This document shows, in pieces, positions 6,805 through 12,557 of a DNA stretch of 13,439 nucleotides. The stretch is from Chloroflexota bacterium (lineage in GTDB: Bacteria; Chloroflexota; Anaerolineae; Anaerolineales; Villigracilaceae). The notes beneath the pieces were generated by a model, which was given only the letters and a program-made list of their open reading frames with translations, did no database searches and had not been told where the DNA came from. Position 1 is the first letter of the stretch. Each line of letters starts with the position of its first letter. The stretch is from NCBI GenBank assembly GCA_021796315.1, contig JAJYOH010000098.1, forward strand, positions 1 to 13,439. Direction: 5' to 3'. The position numbers were made by a program, and so were the translations under genes.

Positions 6805-6882
6805 AGCTTTAACGCGAAGGCGCGGAGACGCTAAGAATTTTTGGTCTTCTCTTTGCAGTTTGGCGTCTTTGCGTTACGAGCT
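6805..6882. terminator. Long imperfect hairpin between convergent genes
   Basis: Arms 6805-6835 (AGCTTTAACGCGAAGGCGCG...) and 6851-6882 (reverse complement AGCTCGTAACGCAAAGACGC...) are inverted with scattered mismatches around a 15-base loop. It sits between the stop codons of the YitT gene and era, so it could end transcription from both sides. Its words (CGCGGAGACGC, GCGTCTTTGCG) are repeat-like, so it may be a mobile palindromic repeat that serves as a terminator. Confidence 0.55.
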
Positions 6883-6928
6883 TGGATCTTTTTGCCCTGA
6901 TGTTTCCTGCCTTTGCGTTTAAGAGATT

Positions 6929-7834
6929 TTATTTCGTTTTATAGCCAAAACGTTTCAAGGCGCTTTCATTATTGCGCCAGTCTTTTTCCACCTTCACCCG
7001 CAATTCAAGAAATATTTTTCGTCCGCCCATCGATTCGATCTCCTTGCGGGCGGCGCTTCCGATGGACTTCAACATTTTCCCGCCTTCGCCGATCACGATT
7101 CCTTTTTGCGATTCGCGTTCGACGAACATGGTGGCCGAAATATAAGCCACGCCGTTATCGCGTTCGGTGAACTCGTCCACGCGCACGGCGATGCCATGCG
7201 GAACTTCGTCGCGCAATTTGTTCAGCGCCGCCTCGCGAATCAAATCCGCGGCAATTTCCTTTTCGTATAAATCCGTGACCTGATCCTCTTCATATTCCGG
7301 CGGGCGGACGGGCAGATGGGCGATGAGATAATCCATCAACTCGGTCAGGCCATCGCCGCGGCCGGCGGAAATCGGGATGACCTTCGCTTCTTTCTGGACC
7401 AAAGCCTGATACGCTTCGAGACGCGGAGTCAAAGCCTCGGGCGCGACCAGATCAATTTTGTTGGCGGCCAGCACGAGCGGAGTCCGACGCGTCAATTTAT
7501 TGAGGAGCGCTGCGATGCGGGCATCATCCTCGGTCGGCGCGCTGGATACGTCGAACAAAAAGAGAATCACATCCACGCCTTGCATGGCTTCTTCGGCTTC
7601 TTCATTAAGAATCTCGCCAAGCTTGTGGCGCGGATTATGGATGCCGGGTGTGTCCACGAAAATAAGTTGGGCGTCCTCGCGCGTCAAAATCCCAAGCTGA
7701 CGGCGGCGCGTGGTTTGCGGGCGCGGCGAAACAGCCGCGATCTTTTGCCCGAGCAAGGCATTGACCAGCGTGGACTTGCCGACGTTGGGGCGTCCGATGA
7801 TGGCGATAAAACCTGAGCGGAAATTTTCAGTCAT
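6929..7834 (-). CDS. era: GTPase Era, ribosome assembly factor
   Basis: This 301-residue protein has all expected parts. G1 is GRPNVGKS at residues 14-21, G2 lies in PRPQTTRRR, G3 is DTPG at 61-64, G4 is NKID at 125-128, and G5 is SAG at 156-158. The C-terminal KH domain has VIGEGGKMLKSIG at 247-259. Era binds the 3' end of 16S rRNA and helps mature the small ribosomal subunit. Length is usual and no residue looks missing. Its ATG overlaps the stop of the upstream EamA gene (sequence ATGACTGA), so 8 bp are shared and no separate ribosome binding site is visible; translation is probably coupled to the transporter gene. In many genomes era sits with ybeY or recO, so this neighbour is unusual. 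Confidence 0.96.
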   Translation of the reverse strand: MTENFRSGFIAIIGRPNVGKSTLVNALLGQKIAAVSPRPQTTRRRQLGILTREDAQLIFVDTPGIHNPRHKLGEILNEEAEEAMQGVDVILFLFDVSSAPTEDDARIAALLNKLTRRTPLVLAANKIDLVAPEALTPRLEAYQALVQKEAKVIPISAGRGDGLTELMDYLIAHLPVRPPEYEEDQVTDLYEKEIAADLIREAALNKLRDEVPHGIAVRVDEFTERDNGVAYISATMFVERESQKGIVIGEGGKMLKSIGSAARKEIESMGGRKIFLELRVKVEKDWRNNESALKRFGYKTK

Positions 7835-8708
7835 TTGATTTTTGTGGATTCCAATTTGCGACAGCCAGGCTTGAGACGATGAGCACAGCGCCGGCGATCA
7901 CCTGCCACGTGATCTGTTCATGCAGAAAAAGCACGCCGAGGATCACGCCGCCGAGCGGGAAAATGTAAGTGACCATTGTGGTGCGCGTCGGGCCGATCTC
8001 GTGGATCAAATAATAATTCAAAATGAAGGCAAAACCGGAGCCGAGTACGCCGAGCCATAAGAGCGCGATCCATGTGATGGGCAGCTGCGGAATTTTGAGC
8101 GGTTGTTCAATGGTGAGCGCCGCGACCCACATCACGGCTGTGGACGATACCAGCGGACCTGCGCCGCGAATGAGACCGGAGGCTGACTCGGTGCTTTTGC
8201 GCGCGTACACTGAACTGCCCGCGTAGAACATGCACGCCACAACAACTGCAAGTTGTCCGAGAATGGGGCCGATCGATGAACCGATATCCTTGCTCATTAA
8301 TACCACCACGCCTGCGAAGCCCATCAACAGGCCAATGACTTTCGGCCAGGTCATTTTGTCATCGTGGAGCAGATAATGCGCGATGATGATGGTAAATAAT
8401 GGAACGGTCGAATCGAGGATGGCGGCGATGCCTGAGTCGATGGCCTGCTCGCCCCACGAGATGAGAAAGAAGGGAATGGCTACGTTGCTGATGCCGAGGA
8501 TTAAAAATGGGACCCAGCTTTTAAAGTCGCGCGGGATTTTTGTGCGTTGAATCAAAATGACGACGATGCTGAATAAAAGTCCGAACAGCACGCGGAAGGC
8601 AACCAGCGTGATCGGGCTGACTTCCTGCACGGCGATCTTGATCCATAAAAAGGAAGAACTCCAAATTGCGCCGAGTAGAATAAAAACGAACCAGTGTTTG
8701 GGTTTCAT
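7827..8708 (-). CDS. EamA/DMT-superfamily metabolite transporter
   Basis: This 293-residue, very hydrophobic protein shows about ten membrane helices in two repeated halves, each an EamA domain. The first half begins WFVFILLGAIWSSSFLWIKI and contains the VAFRVLFGLLFS helix. The second begins LGQLAVVVACMFYAGSSVYA and ends LHEQITWQVIAGAVLIVSSL. These are drug/metabolite-type permeases that usually export amino acids or other small molecules; the substrate cannot be predicted here. The start at 8708 has a GGTGA ribosome binding site about 7 bases upstream. It is the first gene of a two-gene unit with era, which begins within its last codons. The short region before it is shared with the divergent TIR gene. 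Confidence 0.9.
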   Translation of the reverse strand: MKPKHWFVFILLGAIWSSSFLWIKIAVQEVSPITLVAFRVLFGLLFSIVVILIQRTKIPRDFKSWVPFLILGISNVAIPFFLISWGEQAIDSGIAAILDSTVPLFTIIIAHYLLHDDKMTWPKVIGLLMGFAGVVVLMSKDIGSSIGPILGQLAVVVACMFYAGSSVYARKSTESASGLIRGAGPLVSSTAVMWVAALTIEQPLKIPQLPITWIALLWLGVLGSGFAFILNYYLIHEIGPTRTTMVTYIFPLGGVILGVLFLHEQITWQVIAGAVLIVSSLAVANWNPQKSND

Positions 8709-8775
8709 TTATTTTCACCAGAGATGAACGAAGATAAACAAGAATGGGAATGGGGCGAGTGTAACATATTTGACG

Positions 8776-8781
8776 TATAAT
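8776..8781 (+). promoter_or_regulatory. Candidate -10 box (TATAAT) for the TIR gene
   Basis: A perfect TATAAT lies 18 bases before the ATG at 8800, within TTTGACGTATAATCTG. No -35 box is visible at the normal spacing (GGGCGA at that place). If it is used, the 5' leader would be only about a dozen bases long. Confidence 0.35.
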
Positions 8782-8799
8782 CTGTCCACTGCGGAAATT

Positions 8800-10068
8800 A
8801 TGGCTGAAGAATCCCAACGTCCCCTGAAAGTTTTTCTCTGCCACGCTCACGGCGATAAGGATGCCGTACGTGAACTTTATAACCGTCTTAAACGGGACGG
8901 CGTGGACGCCTGGCTGGATAAGGAAAAACTTCTGCCCGGCATGGATTGGGCGGTGGAAATTCGCAAGGCGGTGGCACAAAGCGACGTAGTCATCGTTTGT
9001 CTTTCGAAACAATTCAATCAGGAAGGTTTCAGGCAAAAGGAAGTTCGTATTGCGCTCGAAGCGGCGGATATGAAAACGCCGGAGACGATCTTTATCATGC
9101 CGGTGCGGCTCGAAGAATGCGAAGTTCCCGATTCTCTCAGCCGCTGGCATTGGGTGAACTTGTTCGAGAAGGACGGCTATCGGATTTTACACCGTGCATT
9201 GACCGTTCGCGCGGGACAGATCGGTGCAAACCTGCCGCATAAAAAAAGCGGAACGACCCGTCTTGCAAGAAAAGAAATAAGCCAGCCGATTATCCCGCCG
9301 CAGAAAAGCAAAGTTATTGAAGCCGCGAAACCTGTTGAAGAAAAACCTTCTTCAATTGTAGAGAAACTTCCAAAGCAGGATGAAGCGCCAAAGCCAGCTA
9401 ACAACACGGAAGTTGCCAGGAATGTTGCCGATAGCGTGATCGTCACGGGTAATAACAACGTGATCCATGTGACGCCCGCGCCGGTGAAGCAGGAAGAAAA
9501 GAAATCAGGAACTCCTAAACCAAAAGTTGAGAAACCCGTTGAACGAAAGAACGCTAAAAAACCGCGCAAATTGAGTGCGCCAATTATTATTGTGTTGCTC
9601 GGGTTAATTGGAACGATTTACCTTGCGCTGATTATTATTCTCTTTATCAACAGTTGGTTGGTAAGCAGTCCTACGCCGACTTTGGTTAGTATTTCTATTC
9701 CGACTTTGGTCGGTATTTCCACTCCCAAACTTGTAGTTACGCCCACAACAACAAGAACACTTATATACGAATCTTTAATTACGCCTGAACCGCCAACTGA
9801 AACCAATACACCTGAACTGCCAACCGAAACCTTTACATCGACACCAACTCTGACGCCTCCTTATTATGCAATTGTAAACAATGACAATTGTATTGAAGCC
9901 GTCGACAACATATATGGTTTTTCCTATTGCGTTTTACAGATTACTGCTGGAACAAAAATTCAGGTACTTCGGTGGAGCAGCGGTAGGTTATGGGTAGTTG
10001 TATATAATGGAAACAAGCCTGTTGAAGGGTATCTTTTGAATAACTCAATTACCCCAATACGAAAATGA
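8800..10068 (+). CDS. Membrane-spanning TIR-domain protein with extracytoplasmic SH3-like domain
   Basis: This 422-residue protein has five parts. (a) A TIR domain, residues ~8-140: KVFLCHAHGDKD, DGVDAWLDKEKLLPGMDW, SDVVIVCLS, and FRQKEVRIALEAA, where E81 aligns with the catalytic glutamate of NAD-cleaving TIR domains. (b) A charged Lys/Pro/Glu linker, ~145-258, holding one odd segment VADSVIVTGNNNVIHV (209-224). (c) One membrane helix, ~261-288, preceded by KKPRK, which predicts the N-terminus inside. (d) A Thr/Pro/Ser-rich stalk with short tandem repeats, ~289-354. (e) A compact C-terminal domain, ~355-422, with two cysteines (C364, C377) and an SH3-like pattern ending RLWVVVYNGNKPVEGYLL. 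The ATG at 8800 is preferred over an in-frame TTG at 8770, though the ribosome binding site is weak. The second half is visibly richer in A+T than neighbouring genes. NADase activity and sensing are inferences. Confidence 0.85.
   Translation: MAEESQRPLKVFLCHAHGDKDAVRELYNRLKRDGVDAWLDKEKLLPGMDWAVEIRKAVAQSDVVIVCLSKQFNQEGFRQKEVRIALEAADMKTPETIFIMPVRLEECEVPDSLSRWHWVNLFEKDGYRILHRALTVRAGQIGANLPHKKSGTTRLARKEISQPIIPPQKSKVIEAAKPVEEKPSSIVEKLPKQDEAPKPANNTEVARNVADSVIVTGNNNVIHVTPAPVKQEEKKSGTPKPKVEKPVERKNAKKPRKLSAPIIIVLLGLIGTIYLALIIILFINSWLVSSPTPTLVSISIPTLVGISTPKLVVTPTTTRTLIYESLITPEPPTETNTPELPTETFTSTPTLTPPYYAIVNNDNCIEAVDNIYGFSYCVLQITAGTKIQVLRWSSGRLWVVVYNGNKPVEGYLLNNSITPIRK
9676..9747 (+). repeat. 24-base tandem repeats in the TIR protein stalk
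   Basis: Two clear 24-base copies (9676-9699 and 9700-9723, each starting CCGACTTTGGT) and a degenerate third (9724-9747) encode the eight-residue unit TPTLVSIS / IPTLVGIS / TPKLVVTP. They lie directly after the membrane helix. Confidence 0.8.
9784..9837 (+). repeat. 27-base tandem duplication in the TIR protein stalk
   Basis: Two copies, 9784-9810 and 9811-9837, encode PEPPTETNT and PELPTETFT. Their near identity at the DNA level suggests recent duplication and a stalk whose length can vary between strains. Confidence 0.8.
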
Positions 10069-10140
10069 GATGGTTCTCAAAAAGGTGGTTATTTTTTAGT
10101 ACACCAAGGGCAAGGAAATGGTTTTATTTTTTCAACCAGT

Positions 10141-10707
10141 TCAGATGCCTTCACGATCCTTTATGCATTTGTCTTTTTCCATCTTCAACAGCCACGCTTT
10201 TGTTTTGATCCCGCCTTTGCCGCCGTAGCCGTGAAGTTTACCATCCGTGCCGATGACGCGATGACAGGGAATGACCAGCGGCATTGGGTTGGTCGCATTT
10301 GCTCGGCCAACTGCGCGCGGCGCATCGGGATGTCCGATCTGCGCGGCGACGTCAGCGTAAGTGCGGGTCTGACCGTACGGGATGGAAAAGACAACTCGAA
10401 GCGCATCCCGCTGAAAGCATTGCCCTGAGTTTGTCGAAGGGTCGGAGGAAAGAATCGACCAATCAATGGTCAGATCAAAGCCGCGGCGTTTGCCATCCAA
10501 ATATTCTTTAATTTGCTTCACAATTGTTTCAACTTGTTTCGGCGAATATTCGACGTCGCGTTTGGTTTGTTTTCTCACGTTGGCTTCGAAAACTTTTCGC
10601 GATACGCCATATTCAACGGTGACCAGGCCACGCTCGGAGACAGCCGCCCAAACTTCTCCGAGTGGAGTTGCTTTGATGCTGCCGATAAAGATGGGAAGTT
10701 TTTTCAT
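10141..10707 (-). CDS. ogt: Methylated-DNA--[protein]-cysteine S-methyltransferase with an in-frame repeat insertion
   Basis: This 188-residue protein has the DNA alkyltransferase core: FQRDALRVVFSIPYGQTRTY (98-117), the helix RAVGRANATNP (131-141), and the active site VIPCHRVIG with acceptor C148, followed by GYGGKGGIKTKAWLL. It transfers an alkyl group from O6 of guanine to C148 and is used up in the reaction. It has the short N-terminal domain of the Ogt/MGMT type, so the ogt symbol is by similarity only. Residues ~88-97 (SDPSTNSGQC) replace the usual one- or two-residue link before FQ and are encoded by a palindromic repeat. The frame extends to 10743, but that stretch is translated repeat DNA; the ATG at 10707 gives the normal N-terminus MKKLPIFIG. 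It follows the ABC permease genes on the same strand, separated by a hairpin repeat. Confidence 0.92.
   Translation of the reverse strand: MKKLPIFIGSIKATPLGEVWAAVSERGLVTVEYGVSRKVFEANVRKQTKRDVEYSPKQVETIVKQIKEYLDGKRRGFDLTIDWSILSSDPSTNSGQCFQRDALRVVFSIPYGQTRTYADVAAQIGHPDAPRAVGRANATNPMPLVIPCHRVIGTDGKLHGYGGKGGIKTKAWLLKMEKDKCIKDREGI
10423..10441. repeat. Palindromic repeat inside the alkyltransferase gene
   Basis: CCCTGAGTTTGTCGAAGGG is an imperfect palindrome (CCCT-AG / CG-AGGG ends) of a type I recall as abundant in Chloroflexota genomes. Read on the coding strand it gives the in-frame peptide DPSTNSGQ without breaking the gene. Confidence 0.75.
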
Positions 10708-10718
10708 TGATTTCACCA

Positions 10719-10773
10719 CAAAGACACCAAGACTCAAAGTCACGAAGTTACAAAGATTTTCTTGGTGTCTTTG
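10719..10773. repeat. Hairpin repeat between ABC permease and alkyltransferase genes
   Basis: CAAAGACACCAAGA (10719-10732) and its exact reverse complement TCTTGGTGTCTTTG (10760-10773) flank a 27-base loop containing CTCAAAGTCACGAAG. Repeat-like sequence continues to about 10791 (GACTTCGTG). The words resemble the terminal repeats of the GxxExxY cassette (CAAAGGACACGAAG). It may end or reduce transcription from the exporter genes. Confidence 0.7.
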
Positions 10774-10799
10774 AGTCTTTGCGACTTCGTGTTAATTTT

Positions 10800-11654
10800 T
10801 TAGTAATTGCTCACGAAGTCGATCAGGCCCTGTTCGCGGGCGCGGTAATCGCAAAATCGAAAAACGAATGTGGATGCAACGCCGAAGACCAGTGTGAGTC
10901 CGAGCAGGATTCCGAGCAATTGCAGATTGCTGAATTGCGCCAGCGCGGGAAAGGCTTGCGCCACATTGCCGGCCAGTGAGCGGCGCATCAATTCGAGCCA
11001 GTAGGTGATCGGGATCGCAAAACCGATCGGTCTCAGCCAAACCGGCAGAACATCCAATGGAAAGATCGCGCCGCTGAACAAATAAAGCGCGCTGGCCACT
11101 GCTTCGCCGATCAGAAAGAAATGATGCGCAATCAACAAAGTAATACTAGCGAGGATCAGTCCCATCATCGAGAGCATGGCAATGCCAACGATGAGTGAAA
11201 CAAAAAACAGCGGCCAATTCACGGCTGCAAGATTCAGCGGGACTTGCAGGAAGAGCACACCAAATGTAATGGTGATGGCGACGGCTATCGAGCCGGTCAG
11301 GAAGCGCGCCACGCCGCGTCCCAGCCAGTAAGCCGGGATTTGGATCGGTGCGATGTACATATATTTGAGAGTCTTGTAATGTTCGCGGTCGTCGATTACC
11401 GCCCATGAAATTCCAGACATGACTGCGCCAACGTAAATGTAAAACGCATTGCCGAAATAAATGTATGGAAAGATGGGCGTGTTGAAGTTGCCCTTCGTGA
11501 TGATGCTATACATCACGACCAGGATTCCCGCCGAAGCCAGCGGTTTGACGATGGAATACACCGCGAACAGGAACGGGTCGGTCCAGTTGGATTCGATCTG
11601 CCAGCCGAGCCAGGTGGCTACTTTGAAAGACCGAAAGGATTCAGACTTATTCAT
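10800..11654 (-). CDS. ABC-2 type transporter permease (second permease)
   Basis: This 284-residue protein has about six membrane helices: SIVKPLASAGILVVMYSII, FPYIYFGNAFYIYVGAVMSGIS, the FLTGSIAVAITITFGVLFL region, FFVSLIVGIAMLSMMGLIL, EAVASALYLFSGAIFPLDVL, and LGILLGLTLVFGVASTFVF. The cytoplasmic loop DDREHYKTLKYMYIAPI is the characteristic coupling segment of ABC-2 permeases. It would pair with the other permease and the ATPase to form an exporter; the substrate is unknown (lipid, polysaccharide or drug are all possible). The start at 11654 has a strong ribosome binding site, AAGGAG, 5 bases upstream, which touches the end of a hairpin. It is not a copy of the other permease: the two share layout but little sequence, so they probably act as a heterodimer. 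Confidence 0.88.
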   Translation of the reverse strand: MNKSESFRSFKVATWLGWQIESNWTDPFLFAVYSIVKPLASAGILVVMYSIITKGNFNTPIFPYIYFGNAFYIYVGAVMSGISWAVIDDREHYKTLKYMYIAPIQIPAYWLGRGVARFLTGSIAVAITITFGVLFLQVPLNLAAVNWPLFFVSLIVGIAMLSMMGLILASITLLIAHHFFLIGEAVASALYLFSGAIFPLDVLPVWLRPIGFAIPITYWLELMRRSLAGNVAQAFPALAQFSNLQLLGILLGLTLVFGVASTFVFRFCDYRAREQGLIDFVSNY

Positions 11655-11663
11655 TGTTTCTCC

Positions 11664-11692
11664 TTACGTATTACGTAACACGTAATACGTAA
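11664..11692. repeat. Perfect 12-bp inverted repeat between the two permease genes
   Basis: TTACGTATTACG (11664-11675) and CGTAATACGTAA (11681-11692) are exact reverse complements around a 5-base loop (TAACA). It fills nearly all of the 42-base gap between the permease genes, and its last two bases form the start of the AAGGAG ribosome binding site of the downstream permease. It could be a small mobile palindrome or an RNA stem that tunes translation. Confidence 0.8.
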
Positions 11693-11696
11693 AATA

Positions 11697-12557
11697 TTAT
11701 CTCCGACTTTCCGTCAGGCGGCCTTCGCGGATCGCCAGACGTTCCATGTGTCCGAGCAATGCTCTGGCTCCGAAAAGAAAAGTTATGCAAAGCCCAAGAA
11801 GTATCTCAAGTTCAAGGCTGACATTTAGAAAGCCAAGTGTCGCGCCGGATTGAAAGATCAACTGCCGCATGGCATCCAGCCCCAGGGTCAACGGGATGAT
11901 CGAAGCGCCCGCCGCGATCCAGAAATTGAACGACTTGATCGGGAAATAAAAACCGGATACCAGATAAACCGGTTCGGTTGCCAACTGGGCGAGATGATCC
12001 GCTTCTCTCCCTAAAAGCAGGAACAGTGAAGCGCTCATCATGCCCATTCCATACAAAGCTGTCATTGCCACAAAAAAGATGGCAAGCAGTTGCATGAAAT
12101 TCACGATCACATATTGAACATGGAAGAGCCAGCTACCCAGCAGAATAATTGCGATGGCGCGCAGAAAGGTTGCCAGCATTCCGCCGACAGCCATGCCGAG
12201 CAGGACGGCCATCATCGAATTGGGAGCCATAATGTAAAGGGCAAGGTTGCCCTGTTCCTTTTCCCAATAAAGCTGGCTCGACATGCTCCACATGATGTTC
12301 ATCCAAAAAGCTGTCATCGCTCCGCCGATCACCACGAAGCCCACATATTCCTCCGGCGCGCCGATGGCGCGATAGACGAACACATAAGATGAAACGGATA
12401 GCATTGGAAGGAAGATATCGAAGAACACCCATGACTTCTCGCGCTGCTGCCCGATGATGCGCGGATAAGCGCGCGCGATCACGGTCTTGATGAACAACTT
12501 CCAACCGGTGGCTTTTTCGTAAGCCTGACTTGCCAGTGGATTAATTTGCGTTGTCAT
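11697..12557 (-). CDS. ABC-2 type transporter permease (first permease)
   Basis: This 286-residue protein has about six membrane helices, beginning near VFFDIFLPMLSVSSYVFVY, and the coupling motif EKEQGNLALYIMAPNSMMA, typical of ABC-2 permeases. A later segment, EPVYLVSGFYFPI, is the usual reentrant stretch before the last helices. The frame is open upstream to 12632, but the ATG at 12557 follows a ribosome binding site (AAGGAAGAG, 5 bases before) and removes an atypical basic extension. With this start it overlaps the end of the ATPase gene by 17 bp, consistent with coupled translation in one exporter operon. Substrate unknown. Confidence 0.88.
   Translation of the reverse strand: MTTQINPLASQAYEKATGWKLFIKTVIARAYPRIIGQQREKSWVFFDIFLPMLSVSSYVFVYRAIGAPEEYVGFVVIGGAMTAFWMNIMWSMSSQLYWEKEQGNLALYIMAPNSMMAVLLGMAVGGMLATFLRAIAIILLGSWLFHVQYVIVNFMQLLAIFFVAMTALYGMGMMSASLFLLLGREADHLAQLATEPVYLVSGFYFPIKSFNFWIAAGASIIPLTLGLDAMRQLIFQSGATLGFLNVSLELEILLGLCITFLFGARALLGHMERLAIREGRLTESRR

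Noticed and set aside
8521..9150. 209-codon minus-strand frame spanning the EamA and TIR starts
   Set aside because: It overlaps two supported genes and their shared upstream region, has no recognisable domain, and its composition is that of antisense coding sequence.
8709..10140. A defence island around the TIR gene
   Set aside because: Neighbours are an EamA transporter, era and a DNA alkyltransferase, all housekeeping-type genes; no restriction, toxin-antitoxin or CBASS-like partner is present.
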